Of a DNA stretch of 64,000 bases, positions 26,038-34,646 are shown one piece after another (within the stretch, counting starts at the first letter, position 1; every line of letters begins with the position of its first letter). Origin of the DNA: Tritrichomonas musculus (taxonomy: Eukaryota; Parabasalia; Tritrichomonadida; Tritrichomonadidae); the NCBI GenBank assembly GCA_039105265.1, contig JAPFFF010000017.1:2232001-2296000 (forward strand), written 5' to 3'. The notes beneath the pieces are model-generated. The model was given only the letters and a program-made list of their open reading frames with translations, had not been told where the DNA came from and searched no databases. The position numbers and the translations under genes are program-made.

Positions 26038-26670
26038 TTATAACATATCAGAGAAAATATTATTCCTCCTTCTACGAATGATTTGAGGTTGAGGAGGAAG
26101 TGTTGGTGGTAGTTCTTCCTCTGGTTCTTCTTCTATATCATTGACAAAGTCAACTTTGCCTGAAGTCAAATTAGGCTCTTGAATATATTGTGGCTGAGTA
26201 TATTGGTAGTAGGGTTTGCTCATTTGTTTTTGCACCACTTCTTTTATCATCCTTTTTTGTTCTTTCTTTTCTCGTTTATTTTTTATTTCTTCCCCCAATA
26301 ACTTTAGCTGATTTAATATTTCCATATTTATTGTAGGGTCCTCCGCTTGTCGGAGGCAGCGAGGGCTCGCAGCTTCAAAAATGGCTGAATTATTTGATTG
26401 CGGCTTAGTCCTTTCGATTTTTTTGGCAGAGCAGACCTTTCCCTGAGAGCAAGTGGGGAGAGGTTTGGTAGGCTCTTCTGCTGGCTCTTCTACTTCCTGC
26501 TCTTCTACCTGTGGTTCAGCTTGAGGTTTGGATAGGGGCTCTGTTCTTCTTTTCACAATATATTTATTCTCTTTTTTTGTAGGCAAGACATCCCACTCAG
26601 GGTCATCACGACCATTTAACCAGTTTTGTATTACTTGTAATCTCTTCGATCCAGTCAAATGTTTAGACAT
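26038..26670 (-). CDS. Low-complexity Pro/Glu-rich protein (210 aa)
   Basis: A largely disordered sequence: a basic N-terminus (SKHLTGSKRLQVIQNWL), acidic/proline runs (VEEQEVEEPAEEPTKP), a basic helix (KNKREKKEQKRMIKEVVQKQ), then EEELPPTLPPQPQIIRRRRNN at the C-terminus. It may be a scaffold or core protein given its place after the MCP. No family is recognised. Confidence 0.55.
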   Translation of the reverse strand: MSKHLTGSKRLQVIQNWLNGRDDPEWDVLPTKKENKYIVKRRTEPLSKPQAEPQVEEQEVEEPAEEPTKPLPTCSQGKVCSAKKIERTKPQSNNSAIFEAASPRCLRQAEDPTINMEILNQLKLLGEEIKNKREKKEQKRMIKEVVQKQMSKPYYQYTQPQYIQEPNLTSGKVDFVNDIEEEPEEELPPTLPPQPQIIRRRRNNIFSDML

Positions 26671-26734
26671 TTAAATAATATTAAAATCGCTTTCTTTGAG
26701 TTTTATTTGCTTTTTTGGAGTTTTTGGGAGTTTT

Positions 26735-27490
26735 TCACCTCCTTGCTTTTCTTCTTCTTCTCATGCCTCTTATCATTCTATATCTTTTGCCTTGATATAT
26801 TTTATAACCTGATGGTTTTCTTGAATAATGGATACGTGGATAATTTAAAGAATTTAGATAATAATTGGCTAATAATTCATTATTTACGTCTCCTATTTTT
26901 TTCTCTAATTCTTTCTTCTTCTCTTTGTTGTCTATTCTCTCACTGCTCTCTCCTAGTGATTTTATTACTTTAGCTCCTACTTTAACATATTTATTGTCTG
27001 TTGCATTACCAATGGTTTCTGCAATTTCACCACCTCCTATGAGTAATTCAGTTTTATTATCCCATGCCCATTTCAATCTCTCTTTCATTTTATTTACGTG
27101 TTCATAATTATTTTTGGGTATTCCATCTGTCATTTTATTATATGCTTTTTTAAGCTTGTTTACAAATTTCCCTGCTATCCCTTCGGAATTATTTTGAGTT
27201 GTCATAGGGGGTGGCATAGGAGCTGGTGCTGGTGCTGGAGGCGGCATATAATGTGGGGTAGGAGGAGGTTCTTGGATTGGCTTGGGAGGAGCTGGAGTAG
27301 GAGTAGGAACTGGAACTGGTTTTTGGATTGGTTCTAGAGAAGGTCCTTGGGTGGGTTTTTTGCTAAAGAATTTGTTATATGTATTGCTCACAAGATTTGA
27401 TATTTTATCACTTATCCCTCCTATTGGCTCTTCTGTACCATCACTTCGTAGGGTAGGAGCAGTACCCATCGTTAAAAATGGAATAGACAT
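26735..27490 (-). CDS. Pro-rich minor virion-type protein (251 aa), paralogue 1
   Basis: The N-terminal third has an amphipathic helix (ISDKISNLVSNTYNKFFSKK) and a long Pro/Ala run (PVPVPTPTPAPPKP). The middle (GGGEIAETIGNATDNKYVKVGAKVIKSLGESS) and the basic tail (YSRKPSGYKIYQGKRYRM, MRRRRKARR) match the adjacent protein at 27560-28207 (ADVGDIIGEATGNN, YGRKPTRYKMYQRR). Adjacent paralogues suggest a tandem duplication. A basic tail and amphipathic helix suit a DNA-binding or membrane-active minor virion component; this is inference. Confidence 0.6.
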   Translation of the reverse strand: MSIPFLTMGTAPTLRSDGTEEPIGGISDKISNLVSNTYNKFFSKKPTQGPSLEPIQKPVPVPTPTPAPPKPIQEPPPTPHYMPPPAPAPAPMPPPMTTQNNSEGIAGKFVNKLKKAYNKMTDGIPKNNYEHVNKMKERLKWAWDNKTELLIGGGEIAETIGNATDNKYVKVGAKVIKSLGESSERIDNKEKKKELEKKIGDVNNELLANYYLNSLNYPRIHYSRKPSGYKIYQGKRYRMIRGMRRRRKARR

Positions 27491-27512
27491 TTAAATGAAG
27501 ACAAAATTTAGC

Positions 27513-27632
27513 TTACCAATCATCCTTCTCAAACTTGTCATATGCTTCTCTTTGCCTTCTTACAGCTTCTTGTAGATCGGCCACAAATTGTTTATCTTGT
27601 TTCCAATTTCTAGCTTTTTCAGCTGCTGACAT
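27513..27632 (-). CDS. Short ORF (39 aa) or frame-shifted tail of the next gene
   Basis: ATG at 27632, stop at 27515-27513. The frame encodes a charged helical peptide (MSAAEKARNWKQDKQFVADL, then VRRQREAYDKFEKDDW). It begins inside a run of nine A (minus strand) at 27632-27640, where the larger gene at 27560-28207 continues in another frame with a less protein-like ending. It may be the true C-terminus reached by slippage at the A-run, or a separate small gene. Confidence 0.45.
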   Translation of the reverse strand: MSAAEKARNWKQDKQFVADLQEAVRRQREAYDKFEKDDW

Positions 27633-28207
27633 TTTTTTTTGGGAGGTGATTCTTGTTTCTTTGGTAATGCTTTGGGAGGCGGGGATGGTTTTTTGGGAGG
27701 CGGGGATGGTTTTTTGGGAGGCGATTTTTTGGGTGATGGTTTTTTATTTTCAGTCGTGGCTTCTTTTTGTTTTTGCTCTATTTGTTTCTTCAACTGATTT
27801 AATTTTTCATTGGCTTCATCAATATATTTATTTCTTCTTTGATACATTTTATATCTTGTTGGCTTCCTTCCATAAAACATCCTTGGTACATCAGCGTAGG
27901 CTATATGTTTGTTTCCAAACATCCGAGCATTCCTTTCCTGAATTAATTGAGCCAACAATTTTTCCTGGCTGTTTTTATCATCAATTTGTCCTGCAGTTTT
28001 ACCAACAACTCTTACAACATCAGCTGCTACATTCCATTTATTATTTCCAGTCGCTTCCCCAATTATATCACCTACATCTGCAGCTCCTTGTAAAATTTCT
28101 GCTTTATTATTATTAATCCAATTACCAATTTTTCCAAATATACTAACACCAGCATCTGAAGGGGTAGATGGAATATATTTTCCAGAATCAATAGTTCCTG
28201 AAGGCAT
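27560..28207 (-). CDS. Pro/Lys-rich minor virion-type protein (215 aa), paralogue 2
   Basis: Paralogue of 26735-27490: KAEILQGAADVGDIIGEATGN and FYGRKPTRYKMYQRRNKY are shared, followed by a coiled coil and a tandem Pro/Lys stretch with repeated KKPSPPP units coded by near-identical DNA (27671-27730). The last 25 residues in this frame look unlike protein; the frame beginning at 27632 looks more natural, so a slip at the A-run is suspected. Start ATG 28207 follows TTTCACAATAA, a TCA-pyrimidine initiator match. Confidence 0.6.
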   Translation of the reverse strand: MPSGTIDSGKYIPSTPSDAGVSIFGKIGNWINNNKAEILQGAADVGDIIGEATGNNKWNVAADVVRVVGKTAGQIDDKNSQEKLLAQLIQERNARMFGNKHIAYADVPRMFYGRKPTRYKMYQRRNKYIDEANEKLNQLKKQIEQKQKEATTENKKPSPKKSPPKKPSPPPKKPSPPPKALPKKQESPPKKKCQQLKKLEIGNKINNLWPIYKKL

Positions 28208-28222
28208 TTATTGTGAAATAAA

Positions 28223-29077
28223 TCATTCAAAGTAATATTTGTTGGCTGTTATATTACAAATAAATTTGTCGTGAGGCTCACGATGCTGCAAATATTCCTT
28301 GACTGTTTTTTTGATATTTAGATTGTTATTTGTTTGTTGAAGCAATGATGTAAAATCTTCTTCTGAATATCCACTATAGCATATAATATCGGTGGCCAAT
28401 CTCTTTGCATTAATATGGACAAATCTAATAGTTTGAATAGCCATAATGCATGTAATATTATAGTGCCTAGTTTTTGTTAGTAGCCTTAAGAATTCAGTAT
28501 TATTATGCGTCAATAAATCGCTTCCAGCACAGTCATCCAATATTATTAGAGTGTTATATGGATATGATGAAGTTTGATATTTTACTAGTTTGTTTGCTAT
28601 ATATACTATTCTATCATCTATTTCTTGAAGGGAGTGCTTGTTTATTAGTCTCTGCATTTCTTCATTCGTCTCTTTCATTTTTGATAATACGTGCTTTACC
28701 ATAGCATAATATTTTATCTTTCGCTTTAGATGTTTCTTTAAATAATCCATCAATTCTGCTTCGTTCAAATATATGATTGGTGTCTTGACATTTTGACTCA
28801 TCGCCTCTGCAGTTTTGTCCATCTTACCGCTTGTGGAACAGAATACTATCTTCTGGTAGTAGGGATACTTAAATAATCTCTCGGTAATTAAAATGTGTTT
28901 CCATATCCAATAACTTTTTCCAGCACCTGGTTTGCCTATCAAAAAATATATACCGTTCGTGCTAAATGGATAGGAAGGATGAATTGGTTTCATAAGTGCA
29001 GACTCTATTTCCTTTTGGTTTTTTCGCATGGTTTTTTGGATTAAAACTTCTACTTCTTTCATTATTTGTTTAGCCAT
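28223..29077 (-). CDS. Genome-packaging ATPase (A32/FtsK-HerA type), element 2
   Basis: 284 residues. Walker A is GKPGAGKSYW (about residue 53), Walker B is TLIILDDCAG (about residue 183), followed by LLTKTRHYNITCIMAIQT, the conserved strand and sensor polar residue of this family, and YSGYSEEDF. All canonical residues are present. It should package element DNA into the capsid built by the MCP. It is co-oriented with the integrase at 10 bases. Confidence 0.92.
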   Translation of the reverse strand: MAKQIMKEVEVLIQKTMRKNQKEIESALMKPIHPSYPFSTNGIYFLIGKPGAGKSYWIWKHILITERLFKYPYYQKIVFCSTSGKMDKTAEAMSQNVKTPIIYLNEAELMDYLKKHLKRKIKYYAMVKHVLSKMKETNEEMQRLINKHSLQEIDDRIVYIANKLVKYQTSSYPYNTLIILDDCAGSDLLTHNNTEFLRLLTKTRHYNITCIMAIQTIRFVHINAKRLATDIICYSGYSEEDFTSLLQQTNNNLNIKKTVKEYLQHREPHDKFICNITANKYYFE

Positions 29078-29087
29078 TTATTGTTGG

Positions 29088-30197
29088 TTAAATCCATTTT
29101 TTAATGTTTGATGGGATATTTTTTTGTTTGCTCCAATAATCCATTTCAAGATTTGATAATTTAGTTGGGGCTCCTTCTCGTAAATTTTTGGCTGGAATAA
29201 CATCTTCTGTCCCTTCACTATATTTAATTTTATATTTATTCTTAGCTGCATCGTAGGATATAATTTTATCCACAATACCTCTCTTGCCTCCCTTTAGTGT
29301 CTGAGCAAGAGGCACTTCTGCCCCGGGGCCCTTCAGGCCCTTATTTTTATTCTGTGTTTTTATCAATCTATATCCCGGTAACTTATCTATCGATTCATCT
29401 TTGGACTTAACAATAAATTGATTTCCAGCTTTCGAATCAACAATATAAGCCTCCTTGCTGACTCTATTTCTTCGCTTCGAAAATGGTTCCTTGGCTTGTA
29501 TAATTCTCACCCTGTCGTTAGGCTGAAAGTCATATGGATTTATTTGTGATTTAGTATTAATATACTCTTTTTCATCTTTTTCTGTCATTTCGTTTGGTAT
29601 TTTATAGTCCAACGACCGGTGAGGGGATTTATTGTAGGAATCTATTAATCCCTTCATTTCTTGTTCTCCAATAAATCTGTTCTCTCCTACCATATCTCTA
29701 ATAGTTCTCATGAATCTATTTATGATGCCTAGTACATTATGATTATTGTCTTCCGTAGTATTGTATATAATATTTTTTGCCTTCATTATTTGCAAAACAT
29801 CGTTGGACAAATAGGCGGCATCCTGGTCAGAAGTAATAGAATAAACATTTGGTTCGTCTACTAAAAATTGATTTAATGCTCTAGCTACTTCTTTTGCTCC
29901 CTTCCCTCTCATCGCATAACAAAAAGCCTTCCTGGTATTGATATTTATAAACATCAGATAATTCAAACCATCTTTTGTTTTGTCATTTATGAAAGTGTCC
30001 ATTTGATATCCTCCTGAGTGTTTTGAATATATATTCATAAATTTTGCCTTTGGTACTTTAACATCATGAACTATATTCTTCAAATAATTTAATGCTGCTT
30101 CTTCTGTAAATCCATATCGTTTAGCAAGAGGAACAAATTTTGATGGTGTTTTCCACGGAAAAGTTTTATATAACTCCTCTATTGTTTTGTAAGTCAT
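29088..30197 (-). CDS. Polinton integrase (rve/DDE) with Tudor/chromo-like C-terminus
   Basis: 369 residues. The catalytic core has Asp67 (GYQMDTFI), Asp124 (ITSDQDAAY) and Glu149 as the likely third residue (TTEDNNHN), with NRFMRTIRDMVG and YNKSPHRSLDY downstream. The last 70 residues (GKRGIVDKIISYDAAKNKYK and YSEGTEDVIPAKNL) resemble a small SH3-like barrel of the chromo/Tudor class, which in Polintons and Ty3-like elements may steer insertion to chromatin. The element 1 integrase shows no such ending. The gene lies between the ATPase and the putative minor capsid gene. Confidence 0.9.
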   Translation of the reverse strand: MTYKTIEELYKTFPWKTPSKFVPLAKRYGFTEEAALNYLKNIVHDVKVPKAKFMNIYSKHSGGYQMDTFINDKTKDGLNYLMFININTRKAFCYAMRGKGAKEVARALNQFLVDEPNVYSITSDQDAAYLSNDVLQIMKAKNIIYNTTEDNNHNVLGIINRFMRTIRDMVGENRFIGEQEMKGLIDSYNKSPHRSLDYKIPNEMTEKDEKEYINTKSQINPYDFQPNDRVRIIQAKEPFSKRRNRVSKEAYIVDSKAGNQFIVKSKDESIDKLPGYRLIKTQNKNKGLKGPGAEVPLAQTLKGGKRGIVDKIISYDAAKNKYKIKYSEGTEDVIPAKNLREGAPTKLSNLEMDYWSKQKNIPSNIKKWI

Positions 30198-30223
30198 TGT
30201 TTTGAAAAAAAATAAACCCTCAG

Positions 30224-31285
30224 TTAATATAACATTTTACGGTAAGGGAAGAATATCATTTCGATAGAAAAGCTTTCGCTTCTCGGTATTTTTACTGGTA
30301 TATCTTTATGTCGACCAGAATATAGTTCGATCCAGAATCGTTGGTCAGTTGAGTTCAGCTTAAAGTATTTTATGGGGTTGAAGTATATTGTTGTGTTTCC
30401 AACATATCCTTGATTTGATTGGTCCCCGAAGGATGAATAAATTTTACATGAATGCCTATCCCATACATTATAAAAATTGACTTCTCTAAGCCATTTAAAT
30501 TTATAGTTATTATGATAATTTGCCCCTTGGTCTGTCTCTCCACTAATATTAAACACATCTTCGAAATCATATTTTCGGTCTATCAATCCAAAATCTTGAA
30601 CGGTTCGATGAGGAAAATCAATTGATATGTCAATATAAAATGGACTCTTCTTATCATAATTATGTCGAGATAAAATTCTTTCCAAATATGTTTTTCTCCT
30701 ATAATCATAGAATCCATCAGCCATGACATCAAGCTCAGTTGAAAGACCATAAGGGTCTTCACTAAATCTTGGCTTGTCTTTATACTTAGCTTTCTCTTCT
30801 TCTGTTTTTGCCTTCGCCAAATTGTCTTCAATCTCTTGATTATATTTTTTCATTTCAGCCCATAAATATTCATATAATACGTGTCCAAAACCACCGAAAT
30901 CATCCTTCTCACTCATCCACATTAAAACATTTACTTCAACCATAGATTTCCTTGCAGCAGGTATACTTATATACGCTGAGTGGTCATATAAGTTTGGGTC
31001 ATCTGATTTTGGAGGAGGAGTGGCATATTTATTGTAGTCCTCTTTGTAGTATTTCCTAACTTTAATTTTAAATTCTAGCCTTCTCTTTCTAGCTAACATA
31101 AATATATTTCTAACACCAATAATAGACTCACCACGATTAGATGTGCACCATTCTTGTGGAAAATTAAAATAATAACGATTAAATTTCGCAGGGTCTCTTT
31201 CTCCATCTTCCAGAAAGAAAGCGTGCTCCATAGGGATTGGTGTTTGTTCTTCAGCTGGATTGAGCGTCGGGTACATTTCAATCAT
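30224..31285 (-). CDS. Putative minor capsid/penton-type protein
   Basis: The preferred start is ATG 31285 (MIEMYPTLNPAEEQ), giving 353 residues; the frame is open to 31324. It is a beta-rich protein (RGESIIGVRNIFMLARKRRLEFKIKVRK; MVEVNVLMW; FWIELYSGRHKDIPVKI), ending in SFSIEMIFFPYRKMLY. The layout and its place next to the integrase suit the second conserved structural protein of Polintons, the penton-like jelly-roll protein. I could not place it by a diagnostic motif. Confidence 0.6.
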   Translation of the reverse strand: MIEMYPTLNPAEEQTPIPMEHAFFLEDGERDPAKFNRYYFNFPQEWCTSNRGESIIGVRNIFMLARKRRLEFKIKVRKYYKEDYNKYATPPPKSDDPNLYDHSAYISIPAARKSMVEVNVLMWMSEKDDFGGFGHVLYEYLWAEMKKYNQEIEDNLAKAKTEEEKAKYKDKPRFSEDPYGLSTELDVMADGFYDYRRKTYLERILSRHNYDKKSPFYIDISIDFPHRTVQDFGLIDRKYDFEDVFNISGETDQGANYHNNYKFKWLREVNFYNVWDRHSCKIYSSFGDQSNQGYVGNTTIYFNPIKYFKLNSTDQRFWIELYSGRHKDIPVKIPRSESFSIEMIFFPYRKMLY

Positions 31286-31336
31286 TATAAAACAACTTCT
31301 TGATTCGAAGGGATATCTTAACAAAAAATGGCTCGG

Positions 31337-31814
31337 GATTTCTTGACGGAACGTTAAGAAATCACGCCATTTATATATACTACTACATATAATAAAAAAG
31401 ATTCTATATTAGCGAACGACATTAGGAGTGAGCCTCCCTAGGTGTTTAGATATATAGCCCGAAGGTAATCTGAGCCCCCCCAGCGGGGGGGACGAGAGGG
31501 GGGGAGAGAACAAAAAAGAAAAAGATTTTGCGTAAGCAAAAGAGGGGGGATGCATGCTGGGCTTTAGCCCAGACCATCCGGGGGATATGCCCCCGGTGGG
31601 ATTTATCCCACAAATTCATTTAGGTCGATTTTTTTGGGCTAAAATAATTTTGATAACGAGACGATAAAAGTATGAGTTTGGATTTTTTTTGCTGCGAACT
31701 TTTTGAATGTGGGGCCTTTTGAGGGGGTCCAGGGGTGCGAACCCCTGGAGTAGTAGGGTGCGGAGCCTCTGCGGAGCCCCCAAGTATAGGCTTGGCGGTA
31801 GCGGAGCCTATACT
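31337..31814. repeat. Array of at least eight hairpins in locally GC-rich DNA
   Basis: Stems read directly: 31337-31363 (GATTTCTT / AAGAAATC core); 31476-31492 (seven C, AGC, seven G); 31526-31541 (TTTTGC / GCAAAA); 31557-31572 (CTGGGCTTTAGCCCAG); 31578-31596 (CCGGGGG / CCCCCGG); 31596-31611 (GTGGGATTTATCCCAC); 31729-31748 (CCAGGGGT / ACCCCTGG); 31783-31814 (AGTATAGGCT / AGCCTATACT). All but the first are perfect. G-runs near 31486-31505 could also form quadruplexes. No coding potential is convincing here. It lies between element 2 and the gene at 31848 and may be a terminus, an origin or a GC-cluster repeat family. Confidence 0.85.
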
Positions 31815-31847
31815 ATACTACTTAATTTTTATAATTATACAGGAGTT

Positions 31848-32357
31848 ATGGAAGGTTCATGTGTTAAAATTGATCCAAATTTATGTTATAATCGTTTTAT
31901 TACTACAAATTCTGAATTTAAATTACCTGTTGATATTGATTCAAAAACGCAAAGGAGATTTTTAGAAGTTGGTACTTATCAATTTTTGTTTCAGATTTTG
32001 CTTGATAAATTACCATTAACTACAGGTGCTGAAAAGCTATGTTTAGATTATAATGTTACTTTAACAGATGTAATTAGTTTTCCTTGTGAAACTGTTCATT
32101 ATGTATTAGGTCATGAACATCCGCAATTCGTTTTTGGTAATCAGAATATTTATTCTCCAATATCGACAATTTCAATATCAGAAGCGTTAATTCCAGATAA
32201 AATCATTACAGAAGAAACAAATGAACGACCAACAGAATATTTTATTCAATTATCATTTTTTGATCAATCTATAGAAGTGATTGATTATGATATTGAATTT
32301 GATGAATCAATCCTTTTTAGAAAAGGATCAAAATTAAGAATAAAAATTATCAGATAA
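31848..32357 (+). CDS. Hypothetical beta-rich protein (169 aa)
   Basis: The start is placed at ATG 31848; upstream codons in the same frame are translations of hairpin repeats. The sequence is evenly mixed and beta-rich (YQFLFQILLDKLPLT; YVLGHEHPQFVFGN; EYFIQLSFFDQSIEVI), ending LFRKGSKLRIKIIR. A similar ending (IRFIEGSHIIEIKMVR) occurs in the 114-residue protein at 45872-46216, so the two may belong to one repeated family. No function is recognised. A 30-base A-run follows about 80 bases after the stop, which could reflect retroposition. Confidence 0.55.
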   Translation: MEGSCVKIDPNLCYNRFITTNSEFKLPVDIDSKTQRRFLEVGTYQFLFQILLDKLPLTTGAEKLCLDYNVTLTDVISFPCETVHYVLGHEHPQFVFGNQNIYSPISTISISEALIPDKIITEETNERPTEYFIQLSFFDQSIEVIDYDIEFDESILFRKGSKLRIKIIR

Positions 32358-32430
32358 ATTCGTATTGTTTTAAATAAAAAGATAATTTTTCAAAATTTTC
32401 AAAATTTTTAAATTACCCCTTTGAAATTTA

Positions 32431-32437
<7 letters not shown>

Positions 32438-32467
<30 letters not shown>
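32438..32467. repeat. Poly(A) tract of about 30
   Basis: A homopolymer A-run, interrupted only at its right edge by TAAG, downstream of the gene at 31848. It may be a retroposed poly(A) tail or simple slippage. No target duplication was seen. Confidence 0.8.
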
Positions 32468-32469
<2 letters not shown>

Positions 32470-32489
32470 AGAAATTAGTCTTTTAGTAA

Positions 32490-32815
32490 TTAATTATTAC
32501 TTTCTTCAGAAGAATCAGAAGAAATCTCGAAGAAGCTTTTATTTTCATTAACTTTTTGAGGAGGCTTTTGGTCATCCTCTGATTCTGTTGTACTTGGTGA
32601 TGGAAGTATTTCGTTCAATTCTTCTCCGAGATCCAGCCATAACTGTAAAGATTGTAATGCAAAATGCATTGTTGTGGCTTCCGTCCAATCCCTGTCACCA
32701 AAGTCTCGGAGTGGTATATCATAATGACGACATTGATGGGACAGGTCCAGTACATCGTCTGCGAGCTTCTCGGATGTTTTACAAATGTTATACAGGCTCG
32801 TGAGCTTCTAACCAT
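32490..32815 (-). pseudogene. Broken copy 1 of a repeated gene (internal deletion)
   Basis: ATG at 32815 in the context TTTTTTCTAATGG is followed almost at once by sequence found 180 bases downstream of the same start context in copy 2 (34677-34930). A coding-like frame runs from 32807 to a stop at 32492-32490: KLTSLYNICKTSEKLADDVL, then CRHYDIPLRDFGDRDW, FALQSLQLWLDLGEEL and a Ser/Glu-rich tail. A TAG immediately precedes this frame, so the ATG cannot read into it. The shared AGAAG at the deletion junction suggests repair through microhomology. The family is not recognised; the basic helix in copy 2 hints at a DNA-binding protein. Confidence 0.65.
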
Positions 32816-32848
32816 TAGAAAAAATGAAGAGAATTTCTATAATTATTA

Positions 32849-33038
32849 GGGGGTTTTCGAAAAAAAAAGTTTTTTCAAAAAAATACAATTGTTCAGAAAA
32901 AAGTTGATTTTTCGGAAACTTTTTTGAGAATTTATTTGGCTGTACGATCAAAAATCATTCAAAACGTATTACGAAAAAACAACTTTTTTCGGAAAAACTT
33001 TATTTTTTTAGCAAAAAGTATTTTTTTCGAATACCCCC
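32849..33038. mobile_element. MITE of about 190 bp with TA flanks
   Basis: The left end GGGGGTTTTCGAAAAAAA and the right end, read in reverse complement as GGGGGTATTCGAAAAAAA, form terminal inverted repeats differing at one position over 18 bases, with TA on both outer sides (32847-32848 and 33039-33040). There is no coding capacity. TA duplication points to the Tc1/mariner superfamily. It lies 33 bases upstream of the start of gene copy 1. Confidence 0.75.
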
Positions 33039-33480
33039 TATTATATAAACAATTTCTTTATTATTATTATTATTATTATTTTATTATTTAATTTTTAAAT
33101 TTAATAAAACGCAGAGTCTCTCCCCTCTGCTATTTTTATCGTTTTTGTCTTCTCCGATTCTCATAAGTTCATCGGAGATGAAGATTACTACGGATCCAGA
33201 AAAGTAAAAATATTATTTAGACTTTTTTTGATTTTTAAAAAATAAAAGACGCTTAAAAAATAATTAAAAGTAATTGTTTATTCAAGAATAACCTAATGAT
33301 TCAAGTTCTTCTAAACATCGGCGCAGAATACGAGTAAGCTGATCAACTTGGCGCAAAAATTCAGTGATCCGTGGTTCATTATTGTTACGTGGAGAAGGGG
33401 GCTCTGTTCCATGATCATGAACATATTGGAGATACGACTCAAGCCCTTCTTTCAAAGAAACGATTCCATTAGAAGCTGTA

Positions 33481-34646
33481 AAGTGGCGGGAAAAAGTGGT
33501 TATTATAAGATAAAGTAGTTATGAATAGAAAAAATTCTATGTACTCAACTCAATTTAATATAAAATTTAAAAAAATACTCACAAAAGTAAATTTTTTTAT
33601 CTCAATTTAATAAAAAATATTGAAATAAAAAAAAATTGAGAAAAATATAATTTTTTTAACAAAATTAATAAATAAAAGCAAAAAGCAAGCACTTATTATT
33701 AAACATTTATTGAGATCTTTATTATCCTTAAAAATGCAATGATTTTGAAGGAATAAAAAATTAATTCATTTCATGTGCATCACAAAATTCTTCATATCCA
33801 ACCTCGTCGAGATTGAATACGAATTTGGTTGGTACTCCTTCAATTTTTTGCTTAAGTTCTTCAATGTTTTTTTCAATATCTTCTAATGACACCGCCATCC
33901 TGTCCTCTTCCTTCGGTATCCCAACGACTGATTTGAATAAATGACCGAGTTTTTCACGAATTATGTGTCGAAGTGTATCTGTGTATATATATTTTTTGAA
34001 TTTATGAGCAACAAATTCATAGATTTCGTAATAAGTTGGAAATTTTTGATATTTTTCGGATAAATGACGATTTTGAATATAATCTGAGATTGCTTGAATT
34101 TGCTCTTCTGTTAACTTGGGAGGTCGGCCATCAGGACGATAGCCTCTATTGAATTTATAAAATTGGTTCATGATGCAAAGACCTGGCTCATTAAATATAT
34201 TACCAATACGATCAAAAGAAACTAAAATTTCGTTTGTTCTCAAGTATGAGCAAATGATCTCAACTTGTGTTCGAAAAGTTTGCGCATTAATGTAATTTGG
34301 GTCGCTAATCGCATCTGTAAATGCTTCTTTTTCTTTCTCGTTACCAATAAAATCGTTTTGAATTTCAATTCTTGGTATCATTTCCTTGATGCCTGTTCTC
34401 ATTTTAAAATTTGCAATAGAAAAATAATAAAAGGTCAAATAATTGACCATGATATATTGAAAAATTGTAAGAGTTTTCACCTTTATTAACAAGTAATTTG
34501 ACCTTTTTTTTTTTTTTTTTTTTTTTTTTGTGAAAATTCAATTCATATCTACTTTCATGAAGTAATCAAAAGATTCAATTAATGATTCAATTTTGAATAC
34601 TTGATAACTACTTTTTCCCATTCATAACTACTTTTTCCCGCCACTT
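33481..34646. mobile_element. Tc1/mariner-like transposon, internally deleted (1166 bp)
   Basis: Both ends show the terminal inverted repeat AAGTGGCGGGAAAAAGT(G/A)GTTAT and are flanked by TA (33479-33480 and 34647-34648). A second, internal copy of AAAGTAGTTATGAAT lies just inside each end. It contains the N-terminal part of a transposase on the minus strand but not the full catalytic domain, so it should be non-autonomous. The nearly intact ends imply a fairly recent insertion. Confidence 0.9.
33761..34402 (-). pseudogene. Tc1/mariner-type transposase, N-terminal fragment
   Basis: The likely start is ATG 34402 (MRTGIKEMIPRIEIQ); the frame is open to 34492. It shows a helix-turn-helix-like part with GYRPDGRPPKLTEEQIQAI, a spacer typical of the DNA-binding half of Tc1/mariner transposases, and then FVFNLDEVGYEEF, where the Asp is the usual first catalytic residue. 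The sequence stops ten residues later, so the second Asp and the third acidic residue are missing. It is therefore not expected to be catalytic. Confidence 0.8.

Larger units (their letters stand above)
19987..31330. mobile_element. Polinton/Maverick-type element 2 (polymerase 5' part missing)
   Basis: A second complete-looking Polinton gene set: polymerase (truncated), MCP, packaging ATPase, integrase, a putative minor capsid protein and small genes. Almost all genes lie on the minus strand, unlike element 1, and the proteins are highly diverged from those of element 1. The right limit is set near 31330, where coding stops and hairpin-rich GC DNA begins; the true terminus may lie within that array. 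Apart from the polymerase and one possible slippage site, the reading frames are open, which suggests recent activity. Confidence 0.8.

Noticed and set aside
27098-27337. Trp/Arg/His-rich protein on the plus strand
   Set aside because: It is the antisense shadow of the proline-rich part of the gene at 26735-27490.
31729-31748. T-arm of a tRNA
   Set aside because: The stem is 8 bp with a 4-base loop and no other tRNA arms or anticodon stem fit around it.
31707-31847. N-terminal extension of the gene at 31848
   Set aside because: This in-frame stretch translates hairpin repeat DNA and has no protein-like pattern.
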